NCBI GenBank assembly: GCA_029339195.1
Contig: JAPTJF010000035.1
Coordinates: 1-64,000, forward strand
DNA: 64,000 nucleotides
Reading direction: 5' to 3'
From: Micractinium sp. NFX-FRZ
Lineage: Eukaryota > Chlorophyta > Trebouxiophyceae > Chlorellales > Chlorellaceae
Positions 51,043 through 62,903 of the stretch are shown piece after piece. Made by a program: the position numbers and the translations under genes. Below the pieces are notes generated by a model, which did not search any database, was not told where the DNA came from, and saw only the letters and a list, made by a program, of their open reading frames with translations. The stretch's first letter is position 1. Each line of letters starts with the position of its first letter.

Positions 51043-52119
51043 CGTGCCGCCAGCTCAGGCCAGCTCGGCGGCCTCTGCCTGCACACCAGCGCAGCCGCCC
51101 CCGGCCCAGGCTTTGGCCAACAAATGAGTGAGGGGCGCGCGGTGCGGCAGCTGGCCAACGGCGCCGCCCTGTAGCCTGGCACGCCTTCCCATGCTGCGTC
51201 CGCGCCCCGGGTGGCATGCCATGACACAGCACGCCGCCCCGCCCCGTACCCGCCCGTCTACCACGTTCGTATTTACCTGCCGCTGACCCATTCTCCACGC
51301 CACCCGTATTGTGTGCCGCGCGCTGTGTGCTACCTTTCCCTTTCCCTTGATTTGTTGCAGACATCACCTGTCCCGCGCCGATTCGATAGACACTGCTGCC
51401 CCATGCCCCCTCCCTTCCCCTCTCACATGTGCTTGCGCTCGTGCTGAACCTGTCGTCGCACCCTGACTCCTCCCTGACATTTGACTGTCCCCCTCACATG
51501 CTTGACTGGCCAGACGCGGCCTTCAGTGAACCTACCTTGTACCCCTCCCCACCTGCTTCGCCCCGTCCTTTGCTTCTTGAAGTTTGTTGCTCGTCGCACT
51601 CCCCTCCCCCCACTCCCCTCTTTGTCAGCCTCCCTCCCTCCGCCGATCCCTCAGCACTCGATAGCTCTGCTCCCAGCCCTCCTGGGGGGGCGGCTTCCTC
51701 TGTCTCACTTCAATTGTTCAATGTAAGCTTCTGTAAAAGCAAATTGCGTACCAACAGACTTGGCTGTCACGTGATGAGCAGGCACCTGGTGTAGAAATAG
51801 TGGTTCAACGGCCTGCGCCGCTGCTTCTAGACGGTGCAAGCCGCATGCTTGCTCACGGTGAGAAGGAAACGAACGGCAGGTTACTTGCTCATTGTGGCCA
51901 GAGAGACAAGGGGAGTGCGTCGTGTGGCAATGTCACCTCCATAACGCTGCGGTGGGACACTGTTTGACGCACCAGTGAGCACCGCCCCTTGCACACCGCC
52001 GCCGTGCCTGCTGCGCTGCAAAGCGTGCGGCACAGGCAGGCAGGACTTGGCATGAGCCACCCTGGGGTGGCAGTGGTCGCGAACCCCTTTCAACTCGATC
52101 ACACGCTTTAGGACGCATC
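51043..52119. other. DRP5B 3' UTR and promoter of the ankyrin gene
   Basis: About 1.1 kb. The first 700 bp are pyrimidine-rich (CCTCCCTCC), as in other 3' UTRs here, ending with two TGTAA motifs at 51722 and 51732. The remainder should be the promoter of the gankyrin-like gene. No ORF of interest. Confidence 0.6.
51722..51736 (+). terminator. Paired TGTAA poly(A) signals of DRP5B
   Basis: TGTAA at 51722-51726 and again at 51732-51736, about 680 nt after the DRP5B stop. The doublet is a good chlorophyte-type polyadenylation signal. Confidence 0.65.
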
Positions 52120-53388
52120 ATGGAGCACGCCGTTGAAGCGGCCCGTCAAGGAGACGTCTTGTTCTTCCGAGGACTCCCCGCCGAGCAGCTGGCGGCGCTG
52201 TTGAAACAAAAAGATGACGATCTGAGGTCGCTGCTTCACACCGCAGCTGGCAGCGGCAACTTAGAGCTCGTCCAGTTCCTTGCCGATCACGGGGCGGCGT
52301 CTGCAGTAAAGGATGCTGATGAGGAGGTGTGCAGCGTTGCCATCATGAAGTTGCTGGTTGCTTTGGATCATACCGTGGCGCCCACTGGTGCAGGCACTGC
52401 TGCTGCCACCGCCACCGTCACCGCCCGCCCACCCGCCCACCGTCTCTGCCTGCCTCTGCCTTGCCGCCCATGTGCATGTGCCCCCCACCTTCTGTCTGCC
52501 CGCCCACTGCCCTCTCCTACCCATCAACCCGCATTCCAGTTCTGCACCCACCTCCCTGCCCCGCAGGGCTGGACGCCGCTGCACACCGCCACGTCAGCGG
52601 GGCACGAGGCCGTGGCGCGCCTGCTGCTCTCGCTTGGAGCTGACGCCAGCGCAGCGACCGCTCAGCAGCGCACCCCCCTGCACTACGCGGCCAGCAAAGG
52701 CAAGGCAGAGCTTGCCCGCCTGCTGCTGGAAAGCGGGGCAGCGGTGGACGGCAAGGACGTCACCGGGGCCACGGCGCTGCACCGGGCGGCGTCCACGGGT
52801 CGGGTCGATGTGATTCGGGTGCTGCTGGACCAAGGGAAAGCCAAGATGGAGGCAAGGAACCGGGAGAAGCAGACGCCGCTGCTCCTGGCGGCGCTGGGCG
52901 GGCACCAGGCGGCGGCGCTGCTGCTGGCAGGCAGGGGTGCGGACGTCGAGGTGGGTGGGCGGGCTGGACTGTTTGCGAGCCGGGAGGGGGGATGTGAGGG
53001 GCTGTGCCAGGGGCTGTCTGCGGCTTTGGCTGCGATGTGCAGGAGGGAGGCGGAGCAGGGGGGATAGAAGAAGGGTGTACACAGTGCGTCTGCCGTAACG
53101 AGCAGCCATTTTGTTTGTGTTTGCGCTGCTTCCGGGCGGCGCCCCCCTCCCCTGCCCCGCCCTGCCCCTCTCCCCGCCTGCCCGCCCACGCTCCTGCCTG
53201 CACCCTTTCCTCACCAAATCCACCCAGCACACCACTGCCCGCCCCCGCCTTTGCCACGCCCCCCGCAGGCTGAGGATGCCGAGGGGGAGACGCCGCTGGG
53301 TGCGGCTGCCCAGCATGGCAAGCTGCGGGAGGGGCTGGCGGCCCTGGCCAAGGGGGAGAAGACGCTGGATGACTTCATGCTCGAGTGA
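52120..53388 (+). CDS. PSMD10: Gankyrin-like (26S proteasome subunit 10 type) ankyrin repeat protein
   Basis: A predicted proteasome-assembly chaperone that binds the Rpt3 ATPase, like animal gankyrin and yeast Nas6. Exons are 52120..52326, 52567..52950 and 53269..53388, giving 236 aa against 226 for human gankyrin. Ankyrin repeats run end to end: LLHTAAGSGNLELVQFLADH, GWTPLHTATSAGHEAVARLL, RTPLHYAASKGKAELARLLL, GATALHRAASTGRVDVIRVL, QTPLLLAALGGHQAAALLL and GETPLGAAAQHGK. Order, spacing and the final short repeat resemble gankyrin; the protein is nothing but repeats. A generic ankyrin protein of other function cannot be excluded. TGTAA at 53860 is a likely poly(A) signal. Confidence 0.82.
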
Positions 53389-54238
53389 CGGAGGCCAGGC
53401 AGCGTTCAGGCCCAGTTCATGTTATGCCCACTTGGGCCAGTAATGACACTGACGTTTTTGGGGTGTGTGTCAATGTTTTTGTTCGTTTACTTCTTTCACC
53501 TATGCATCCTCTCTACCAGTCGGCATGCCTCACACAGCCCCACTCTCACCAAGCTTCCGAACGGCGCCTTACGCCTCAGTCGCCAGCTCATCCTGCTGCT
53601 GCTGCCTCACCTGCCTCCTCCAAGCTTCCGGCTGATGCTGCCGCCCTTGCCTGCTCGTCTCTCACTTGCTTGCTACTCCCCAACTATCCGCCGCTGCTGC
53701 TGTCGTCACCATGCTACCCAGAGTGTGCCTCATCCTAATTCTGCTGCTGCCTTGCTCACGTGCTCTTGCACCCTGTTGCTTGGGTGCACGCTTAGCCCAA
53801 CTGCAGCTCACCCTCATTGTACCATCTCCCGGCTAAGCATCATAGTGCCGGACAAAACTTGTAACCACTCAATCGTGAGTCCACGTCACCAGGTGGGCAG
53901 ACAGCTCAACATCTGTGCCTGCTCGTCTTCCATGCCTGCTACCGCTGCTGCTGCTGCACTTTTATTGAGCGTTGCAGTTGTGCGAGCTCGGTGCTCACCT
54001 TTCAGGGCACCCTGCCTGTATCGAGTACACGGCAAGCCTGAGTGACCGGACACGGGTGGAGCCCGGGTTGAGAGACGGCAACGCAGGCAAAGGCGGCGGC
54101 ACCTGGGCAGAGGGGCAGCTCTGCCCCAGCCACAAAGAGAGCAGAACTGCCGTTCGCGGAAGCAACGCACGCACGATATGCCATGCCTACAGTACCTGCC
54201 TCATCTGCAGCCACAAATGCCTGTTCTGACAACGTTGG
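53389..54238. other. Convergent 3' region of gankyrin-like and four-TM genes
   Basis: 0.85 kb with a pyrimidine-rich 3' UTR up to the TGTAA at 53860. No other gene is recognisable. Confidence 0.55.
53860..53864 (+). terminator. Putative TGTAA poly(A) signal of gankyrin-like gene
   Basis: TGTAA about 470 nt after the stop codon of the gankyrin-like gene. Confidence 0.55.
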
Positions 54239-54847
54239 TCATGCTTCGCTTACACTGCCAGCGTCTGTGCTGGCCTCAGAGGGCGGCGGGCCCCCCTGGG
54301 CAACCCGCTTGGTGAGGCACCTGGCTGCCCTGCTGGCCAGGCAGTTAGAACACGTGTAACACGCAAGGCAGGCACACGCTGAAAGGAATGCCAAGGTGGG
54401 GATTGCGGCGATGCCACACAGGGCGGGGGCCGCCGCCGTGCCGCCAGAGCAGCCAGGCTGGCATGAGCCGCGGTGCAGCAGGTAGGCGCCGGCGGCAGTG
54501 GCACCTCCAAACAGGGATTGCGCGAGAAGGAAGAACGGCGCGCAGTCTCGCATCTCTGCCCCCAACTCTTTGAGCGACCGGCAGTGACGGGACAGCCACA
54601 GAACAGGCGCCATGGTAAGGAAGCCTGCCAGAGGCAGCAGCGCGGCTGCCCACAGTGCCGTCAGGCCCAGCACAAGCGCGGCTCGCTTGACAGCTGGCGC
54701 TGTGCTGTCAAGGAGCCCATACTCGGTGAGGTCCTGAAGCGCCCCAGACACGGCTGCGTAGGCACACAGCAGCAGGAGGCTGGCCGCAGCGGTGATCAGG
54801 GCAGCCCCGGGCAGGATGAATGCCCAGCACAGAGCGCCCGCCGCCAT
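54239..54847 (-). CDS. Predicted four-TM membrane protein, function unknown
   Basis: Not recognised. The frame ending at 54239 encodes about 202 aa from the ATG at 54847. Four hydrophobic stretches are visible: LCWAFILPGAALITAAASLL, RAALVLGLTALWAAALLPLA, FFLLAQSLFGGATAAGAYLL and CGIAAIPTLAFLSACACLAC. The region between the last TM and the Ser-rich C-terminus is Cys-rich. The frame is open upstream to about 55147, so a longer N-terminus is possible, and a TTTCTGCAG acceptor just upstream of the ATG suggests an additional upstream exon. The sustained hydrophobic pattern in a GC-rich frame supports coding, but no homologue comes to mind. Confidence 0.5.
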   Translation of the reverse strand: MAAGALCWAFILPGAALITAAASLLLLCAYAAVSGALQDLTEYGLLDSTAPAVKRAALVLGLTALWAAALLPLAGFLTMAPVLWLSRHCRSLKELGAEMRDCAPFFLLAQSLFGGATAAGAYLLHRGSCQPGCSGGTAAAPALCGIAAIPTLAFLSACACLACYTCSNCLASRAARCLTKRVAQGGPPPSEASTDAGSVSEA

Positions 54848-55859
54848 GCGGGGCGAGGCGGGGCGCAGGTACAGGTGGCGTCGTTCTGCAGAAACGAAGA
54901 AAGCAGGGGCGGCGTAAAGAAGGCGGCTTTCTTGTTGCAAACAGTGCTGGTGGAACAGGGCTCGCTGCATCTTGTGTAAATGGCGGCAAGGCAGGGGCGG
55001 GGTGGAGGTGTGCTCACTGCTCGTGCAGCGGCGGCACCAGAGTCGAGCAGGGTGGCGCAGCTGCAGGGGCATCGCAACAGCCTTGGACGCCGGTGTCACC
55101 TTAGGGATGCTGCTTTTGGCAGAGAGGCGGCAAACCCGCGCATACACGGCGGTGTGCCTGCGCGGCTTCCGTTGTTTACACGTGGGTGAAGCTCTCAGGG
55201 TTCACACCTCAGCAAGATGCACGAGCTCCAGCGGACGAGCAGCCAGCAGGTGCAGGCACGCTATGTTGGGCGCTGCTGTTTGCAGAGCTGCCGCCGGCCG
55301 TGCCACGTCAGCGTGGATGGAATCACGCTGGGCCAGCTGCGCGGTGAAAGTGGGGCACATGTGCTGGCAGCCGCACCAGCGGCTCGTTTGACTGGTGGCC
55401 CCTGCATTGCCCTGCCTGGAGACAGCTGGCCACACGAGCAGGGAGCGACATGTGTCCACACCTGCCAGACACCTGCACCGTGCGCGATGACCCGTGCTGA
55501 ATGCAGACTGGGATGCACGTCTCCTTGCAAGTGCTACCATGTTGAAAAGCTAAGCAGGCCCCCGGCACCTGCTACATACATCCCATGCACACCAGGGGTT
55601 CAGATGCTGGCAACACAGCGTGCACGGCACATACACATAGGGGCAGCTCCTGCCACATCGCCCTGGCTGTTTGGCAGCCAGTTACATTGGCATGCCATCT
55701 GAGCACAGAAGGAGCAAGGGAGGTTGTGCGTTGCAGGAGAAACTCCCACGGCTCCATGCTGCCATGCTCCCTACCGCCGCAGCTGCTGCCGTCATCTGCC
55801 GTCTCCTCAGGCAGCCCTTCTTCCACTGAATCTACAGGCGGCCAGGGAGGGCTCGCCGC
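54848..55859. other. Region between four-TM gene and PsbP-domain gene
   Basis: About 1 kb that may include an upstream exon of the four-TM gene, its promoter, and the 3' UTR of the PsbP-domain gene with TGTAA (minus) at 55682. Several open frames on both strands lack any recognisable domain. Confidence 0.5.
55682..55686 (-). terminator. Putative TGTAA poly(A) signal of PsbP-domain gene
   Basis: TGTAA on the minus strand about 175 nt after the PsbP-domain stop codon. Confidence 0.55.
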
Positions 55860-58581
55860 TCACAGCAGGTCTGGGAAGCCGGAGGTGGCTGCCCCAGAGT
55901 TGAGTATGGTGAAGGTGTCAGCCGCCTTCCTGAAGGCCGCCGCATGGTCCTGCCACCGCGGCTCGGCGCACTGGCAGTTGATCGTGTACAGCAGGCCGTT
56001 GCGCGCCGCGTAGGCTGCGGGGGCAGGCAGGTGGCGGAGGAGGGGGTGGGCTGTGGGCGGGCTGTGGAGGAGGGGGGTCAACAGGGTGCCGGCGTGCCTC
56101 CCGCCGCACAGTCACCCTACCACACTCCGACCAACGGCTCGCATCCTGACCACGGCCACTTGCCGAACCAGCCGCCGCCATCCCCAGCACCCATCAACGC
56201 CGCCCCGCTTCGCCCCTTGCCCCATTGCCTTCCCGCCCCTGCTCCTCCTCACCCGCCAAGCCGTGCAACATATGCAACGCTGACCAAGCCATGCTGCCCC
56301 CTTGCCCTCCCGCCCCTGCTCCCGTCGCTCACCCGCCAGGTTGTGCCTGAAGAAGCGCGGCTGCTGCGACTCAACAGTGAACTCCTGCCAGTAGTACAGC
56401 TCACCGCCCGCGTCCCGCCGGGACCCCGCGCCCAGCAGCACCGCCGTCTTTCCGGAGCCCGGCGGGGCGACTGCGAGGCGAGGGGAGGGAGGGCGGGAAG
56501 GGGCAGCAATGGGGCAACTGAGAGGCGTGGGGCAGGAAGGGGGTGGGGGTGGGGCAAGGGCAGGGTGACTGCACGTGCAGAGGGGAGCTGCAGGAAGCTG
56601 GGCCGCGACCGCCCAGAGCCTGGCGGTGGGCAACAGCGGGCAGAGGTTTGGGAGGGGTGCAGGGGAGGAAGGGGAAGCAGGCAGCGGCATGCCAGCACGG
56701 CCGGCTGCAGGAGTGGCAGGGGATGTGTGGAATGAGCATGCAGAGAGGGCAGAAGGGGTGCATGGTGCAGCAGGAGCGGCACCAGTGCTGCCTCGGCACG
56801 CTCGCAGTGTCCACTTGCCCTCCTTCTCAGACAAAGGTTCCTGCCTCGCCCCTGGCCCACCCTCCCGCCCCGCCCCGCCTCGCCCAACCCTGGTGTGTCA
56901 CCCGCCCACCCACCCGTGGTCTCCAGAAAGCGTGCAGCCGCCTCCTCGGGTGACCCCATCTTTTGGAGGGTGAACCCGTCGCGGATGGGGGCCACAACCA
57001 CGCTGATGTTCTCCTCGCCTGGGGTGGGGTTGGAAGTGGGGGGGGTGAAGAGGGGTGGGGGGTGAGGGAGGGCATTACAAGCAGGGGGTGGGGACAGGCT
57101 GATGTCCTCCTCGCCTGCGGGGGTTCACAGCGGGGAGAGTGGGGGTAGGGGTTGGGGTGAGGGGGCAAGGTTAGAGGTGAGGCAGTGTCGGGAGGAGGGG
57201 AGGTGGGGCAGGCAGCCAGGAAGGATGGGGGGCACCACAACACGGACGCTCTCCTCACCTGCAAGCGAGGGCAGGACTGGGCAGGGCAGGCAGGCAGGTG
57301 TGTGGCAGGCAGGAGCGGGACAGAGATGGAAGCAGGGTGAGGCAGGAGACCGAGAGGTGCCGGCACGCAGTGTGGTCGACGTCGGCATGAGCAGGGCAGC
57401 AGGCGGCCGGCGTGCCCGCCTCCACTGGACGACGCATGCCTGGCACCACCGCAAGCTGTCTTCCCAGGGCAACACCCCAACCCTCGGAAGCACCGCCAAC
57501 CGGCCTGCTCGCCTACCAAGGGCAGGCCTGCCCCTGGGGACAGCCTGCCTGCCTGCCCGCCTACCTGTGCTGCCCGGCGGGCCAAACGCAGCCGCCGGCT
57601 CCGGCGCGCCCGCACGCCGTGCACGCTCCCGCCGCAGGCTGGGCGGGTCCAGCGCTGCCTGCCGCTCAATGCGCTCTGCATACCGCCGGTACAGCGTCTG
57701 GTCGGCCAGCCTGCAGTCGGGCAGCATGGCATGAGTGGAAGCAGTGAATTGGGTGCAGCGGGGCACAGGTAGAATGCATGGTCTACCAGCTGGCATGATG
57801 GCGCCGATGCGTGTGTGGCTGCGTTCCTGATGCGAGGAGTTTGTGGGCAGGCAGGGTGCTGCTCCTTGCCCCGGCAAGAATGTAGGGACAATGCACCCGC
57901 AGCAGCAGCAAGAGCCAAGCACCGGCGGCAGCGGCAACGGGGACGCCCCACATAGCAGCATCTGTTTCAGAAACGCACCATTTGGCTGGGTACAGGAATG
58001 TGAACCCGTTGTCGGCGTCAAAGCAGCGGCGGCTGCCGTTGACGGGCACCAGCACATCCAGTCGGGAGCTAGCGGCCAGAGTGCCGCCATCCAGGGACAG
58101 CAGCCAGCTGGTGAACCCAAACAAATTGCCAGCCAAAACTGCCAAACCATGGAGGGAGGGATTGGAAGAGGGATATGATGTGAGGCACGTGGCAGTGCTG
58201 GGAAGCTGGGAAGAGGGGCGGCAAAGCAGCGGGCGCCGGCACAAAGCACCCAGCACCCAGCATCGGGCACCAAAGGAGGACAAGCGCACCAATAGATGTG
58301 GCTGACAGGCCGCTGATGACGAGCCGCCGTGTGGGGGGCAGCCTGCCGCCGTACACAACCATGCCTGCTGGGTCTGCCAGCGAGGGGAGTGGGGCCGCTG
58401 GCGGCGGCGCCCCGGCTGGCTGCTGCGGCGGCGGCGGCGAGCTGCTGCCGCTCTCGGGCTGCCCGCTATCCCGCTGCTCCTGCGCTCGCACGGCTACGGC
58501 ATGCCGCAATCGCCGCCGCTCACTGGCGGGCGCCGCGGCAAAGCAACTCCACCGGGGGGAGGCGCAGGCGAGCGTGGCCAT
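55860..58581 (-). CDS. PsbP-domain (PPD-type) thylakoid lumen protein
   Basis: A PsbP-like protein of the kind associated with photosystem assembly. Exons (minus) are 58290..58581, 57979..58138, 57565..57710, 56914..57018, 56333..56470 and 55860..56014, giving 331 aa. The N-terminus (MATLACASPRWSCFAAAPAS, Arg-rich afterwards, then a Pro/Ala linker) is a plastid transit peptide. A following RR with hydrophobic run (RRLVISGLSATSIVLAGNLF) resembles a Tat-type lumen signal. The PsbP fold begins at DNGFTFLYPAKWLADQTLYR and continues with ENISVVVAPI, KMGSPEEAAARFLETT, YYWQEFTVESQQPRFFRHNL and GLLYTINCQCAEPRW, ending in a region like that before the PsbP C-terminus (FRKAADTFTIL). The GSGKTA inside it is not a P-loop but the common PsbP PGSGKTAVLLGA strand. 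It is a PPD family member rather than OEC23 itself. Confidence 0.85.
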
Positions 58582-58901
58582 TTCCTCGCACAACAACAAG
58601 CAGACACGCTTAAAATCACTACAGGGGAATGCGCAGTGGCAGGGCGACGATCGTGCCTGGGCCAGAGCTCTACCACTCTGCCGCCGCTGAGCAGGCGGCG
58701 GCGCCAGCGTGCACCTCTCGAGCATGTCAACGGTGCGACACCCATATATCAAGCTTTACAAAGCAATTGGAGCAAGGCAAATTATACATCAAATGCATGC
58801 CAGGAGGAGCGGCCAGGCGGGAGCAGGACAGCGCCCATCTGCGCTTCCCCCGCGCCGCACTCCCCGCCATGCTCCGCTCCGCCGCTGCAGTTCTGCCTCC
58901 G
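58582..58901. other. Promoter of PsbP-domain gene and 3' UTR of 2-hydroxy-acid oxidase
   Basis: 320 bp between two minus-strand genes. It contains TGTAA (minus) at 58756, which fits the oxidase poly(A) signal, and an AT-rich CATATATCAAG near 58743. Confidence 0.6.
58756..58760 (-). terminator. Putative TGTAA poly(A) signal of 2-hydroxy-acid oxidase
   Basis: TGTAA on the minus strand about 145 nt beyond the oxidase stop codon. Confidence 0.55.
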
Positions 58902-61900
58902 TCACCGCCGGCCGTAGGGGATGTTCAGGCCGCAGCCAGGCGGGTGCAGGATGAAGTCCTGGTTGATTTGGTCCACCTTGTTGCACCCCAGCAGCGCCAT
59001 GCTGAGCTCCAGCTCATAGCGCAGCAGCTCCACAGCATCCTCCACGCCCTGCGCAGATTGATGAGCAGCAAAACACAGTCCAGGAACGCGAGCAGGGGTA
59101 CATGCATGAAAGATTGGGGCATGGCAAGCGGGGCGCAGCGTGTCTCATGGATGCTCCAGCGTGCTGGCGTGCCATGCTGGGCCACAAGCCGCCACCTGCC
59201 CACCGACACACCCACCTGCTGGCCCCCTAGCGTCAGCGCCCACAGCAGCGGCCGGCCGACCAGCACGGCGGAGGCTCCCAGGGCCAGGCACTTGATCACG
59301 TCTGCGGTGCAGGAGGAGGCAGGCGGGCAGGGTTTGGGCAGGGGGAAGACAGGCAGGCAGGAACAAGGCGCGCCACTCCTACCCCGCAGCCCAACATACC
59401 CACCGTCCCCCGCCAGGACAGGGAGAAACACACAAGCGCACACACACACACATTTACACACAGTCACCACACAGTCACCCGCACCTGTGCCTCGTGTGAT
59501 GCCGCCGTCCACCAGCAGCGGCACGCGCCCGCCCACCGCCGCCGCCACCGCCGGGAGCATGTCCACGGCTGAGGGCGCGTAGTTGAGCTGGCGCCCGCCG
59601 TGATTTGACAGGATGATGCCGTCGGCGCCCAGCTCCACAGCACGCCGAGCGTCGTCCGGAGCAAGGATGCCCTGCAGGAGGGTGCACGGGGGCGGGGTGC
59701 AGGGCAAGGATGCAGAGGCAGGCGAGGCAGGCGAGGGAGGATGGGAGGATGCAGAGGGGGATGCAGTCGCAGGCGGCAGGACGGCAGGGCAGGACGGCAG
59801 GGCTTGCCGGGCGCACACGGCTGCAGGCTGCAGGAGCAGGCGAGCTGCTGTGCTGGTGTGTGTGGGTGCAGCGCAGGCTGTGTGCGTGGAGCACGGGCCT
59901 GTGCGTGGTGGCGAGGGATTGGTGAGGTGCGGCCCCTGGCATGCTCCACCCCACCACAAGGTCGTGCATGGTGGTGGCGGGAGAGTGGTGAAATGTCACC
60001 CGTGCAAGCGTGCGCCCCACCTAAGAACCCACCTTGAGCAGCACGGGCAGGGGGGAGTGCTTCTTGAGCCAGGGGAGGAAGTCCCATGTGAGCTGCTGGT
60101 CAAACAGGTCGCTAAAGTGCCTGCACAGGGAGGGGCAGGCGGGGCGGGCAGGGCGGGCGGGGCGGGCGGCTTGGTACCAGGAGGGTGGGCGGGCTCAGGG
60201 GGGTGGGCGGCGGCACGGCAGTGCGCGGACAAGGGTGCAAAGAGGCAGGAGGCTCGTGTGTATCACTGAAAGCTACCCACTCGTGACTCCTCCCGCGGAG
60301 CGGCAAAGTACGGCACCGACTCCCTGAAGGTGGACACGTGTGGCCCCTGTTGCACATGTGTGTGCATGCAGGCATTGGTCCGCTTCCAATGGAATGCCCA
60401 CCTGCCAAACTTGGAGCCATCGGTCGCCACTCCCTCTGTGCTGGTGTGCGCCTTGGTGATCAGCTGCGGGGGGGCGCACGGGCACAGGCCAGGAAACCCC
60501 ACGTCAGCAGGATGCAGACCAGCAAGTGCCTCCACACCTGCCGACTCTTCGAGGACACCCCACAGAGGCAGCGCAGCTCAACATGGCAGGGCACGGCACA
60601 GCACGGCACGGCAAGGCGAGAGTAACACATGCAGCGCAGCACGCCGACAGCCGGGTGCCGCATCAGCGGCAGCACTCTCCCCCTGGCCCACCTCCAGATT
60701 CTTCAGGGACAGGTGGGCAGGTAGCGAGTACTGGTTGCGCTCGTCGGCCTCGCGGTTGCCTGTGGCACACATAAAGTGGGGAAGAGGGGAGGCGTGGCAA
60801 GGGGTTGCTCTGCAAGTGCGGGCGTAACACTGGTGCGGCAAGCTCGTGCTGGCCTATGCATGTGCCGCCCTGCCTGGTACGTGTACGTGTCGCAGCACCA
60901 GGCGTCACAGCGCCGGTGGCCAGCTCAGCGCAGCTGTCCAGGCAGGCCCTCAAGGGCGAGGGAGCAAGTGAAGCCGTGGAGGCATCAGTAGCCAGCCTCC
61001 CGCCCCCGCAGTGCGCCCCTGACGCCAAGCTGTGGCGGGCATTGGCCTGGCTGCGCGCTGAGGCTGGCAGGCAGGCAGGCAGCTCAAACAGCAGCAACCA
61101 CCGCCTTCTTGTGCAACAGCCGCAGCCGGCCACCTCATCAGCGGGCCCGCTGCCCTGCCCCCTGCCCCTGCCCGACGTACCCAGGCGAGGCGCGTCAACG
61201 GTGACGATGAGCGCCTTGTACCCCAGCCTGGCCACCTCGTCCACCATCATCTCAGTCACGTCCCGCCGCTTGAGCACGTAGATCTGCGGGGGCGGGCCAG
61301 CGGCGGTTGGCAGAGGTGGGGCAGGGCAGGCAGGGAGGGGTGGTCAGGGAGGAGCGGCATGAAGGCATGGAGGGCAGGTGCAGTCCAGGTGACGGCAAGG
61401 CGGCACGCTGTGTGTTTAATTTGTCTGTGTGTGTGCAAGCCCACACAGCCGAGGAGTGGGAGCCGCCAGCGGAGCCTCAGCAATTCGCAGGCGGCAGGCA
61501 GGAGGCGCACCTGGAACCACAAGTTTGGGTCCCAGCCGCCGCTGGCTGCCGCTGCGCTGGGCGGGGGCGTGGCCACCGCTTCCGCCACCTCCTGCGGGGA
61601 TTCATCAAGGGCCCATGAGGTGGTCAAAGCCGGCAGGCAGGGCGGGCAGGCAGGCAGGTCAGAGGTAGGCATTTCGGATAGGTGCGGGCGACTGGTCCCA
61701 ATTGCCCGCCTTCCTCACACAGCAGCTACCTGCCGCCACCTTCCGGCTACCATGCCACGCCAGGTGCACCCAGCAGCCAGCAGCTGGAAGCCTGGACGCG
61801 CCCGCCCGTCCCTTGCCTGTATGCTGGATGTGGCCATGGTGGAGAGGACGTAGGGGAGGCCAGCCGCCGCAGCCGCACGTGCCATGGCCAGCTCGCCATC

Positions 61901-62903
61901 GGGGTGGCACAGCCGCTGCTGCGCCTGCAAAAGAGGGGGGTGGGAAGGAGAGAGTTTGCAAGGCCACACTCAGTGCACCAAAGTCCCCAGATGGGCCCGC
62001 AGCAGCCTGGCAGCGTTTTCGAAGGCAGCAGTGTGGGGACACAAATGCCAGGTCAACCATGCGTGACTGGCCCTTGGGAACCAGGCTAAGCGGGTGTGCA
62101 TGGCCCACCCACCATAGGGGCGAACAGAATGGGGGAGGCTAGCCGCTGGCCTGCAGGGCAAGGGGAGGAGAGGTGCTGGGAGGACGAGGCAGCCTCTTGA
62201 AACACACGGGGGCTTTCAGCACTGCGGCACCTGGCCCTCAGGCCCCCTTGTGACCTCAAACCAACCCCTACTGTATCCACCTGTCCACCGCACCCGCGCC
62301 CGCCAATCACAACCCAACCTACCGGCAGATCTGCCCCACCCCTCCCCACCATATGCCTCTCCCAGCAGCTTGCTCTCCCACCCCCCTGCCTCGCTCAGCA
62401 GCCGTGTACTCAGTTCAAACGCATGCACATCCACCGCCATTCAGAGCTCTCAGCCACGCACCGAGCAGCGTGGTGCTCGTGTCCACATTGCTGACGTCGA
62501 CCAGCATGCGGGGCAGCAGGCGGAAGCGTTGCAGCGCTTCCTTGTTCTCACGCAGCGTCCACTCGTCGTCTGAACCACTGGCGTAGTAGCCATAGGCCTG
62601 CCAGAGGGTGGGAGGCGAGATGTTGGTGCAATGGGCAAGGGAAGCAAGGCGGAACATTGAGCCGCCGTGTCGGGCGTTGAGGGCTGCTGCTGCTGCTGAC
62701 CGGCCTGCCGCAAGATGCAGACGTCAGCCCTGCAGGCAGCGCACCTGCGGTGTGAGCAGGTGCTTTGCATCACCCTCTAGCTGGTCTAGGTTGCTGTACC
62801 GCCTCTGCAGGCCCTCGCTGCTGGCGGCAGCGGCGGTGACATGCAGGCCGCGCCAGTGCGCGCTGGCGGAGCGGCGCGCCGCCAGCGCCACGGCCAGCAT
62901 CAT
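58902..62903 (-). CDS. FMN-dependent (S)-2-hydroxy-acid oxidase, lactate-oxidase-like
   Basis: A TIM-barrel flavoenzyme of the glycolate/lactate oxidase family. Exons (minus) are 62745..62903, 62462..62597, 62113..62150, 61817..61924, 61511..61591, 61181..61283, 60692..60759, 60402..60463, 60033..60120, 59485..59671, 59216..59301 and 58902..59048, giving 420 aa. Family residues: [15 protein letters not shown] (catalytic Tyr), [51 protein letters not shown] (catalytic His and FMN Arg), [15 protein letters not shown] and [15 protein letters not shown]. At two positions that distinguish plant glycolate oxidase, it has Met: FAPM-AQQ (Thr in spinach) and LSTMATSS (Trp in spinach), which points to L-lactate. 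The C-terminus is GRR, with no PTS1 peroxisomal signal. The N-terminus ([19 protein letters not shown]) looks like a mitochondrial presequence. The start is the first ATG in frame; an upstream exon cannot be excluded. Intron 4 uses a GC donor (CAG/GCAAGG). Confidence 0.9.

Noticed and set aside
56333..56470. P-loop NTPase motif (GSGKTA) in the PsbP-domain gene
   Set aside because: It lacks the Walker A GxxxxGK[ST] context and a Walker B partner, and falls at a conserved PsbP-family strand (PGSGKTAVLLGA).
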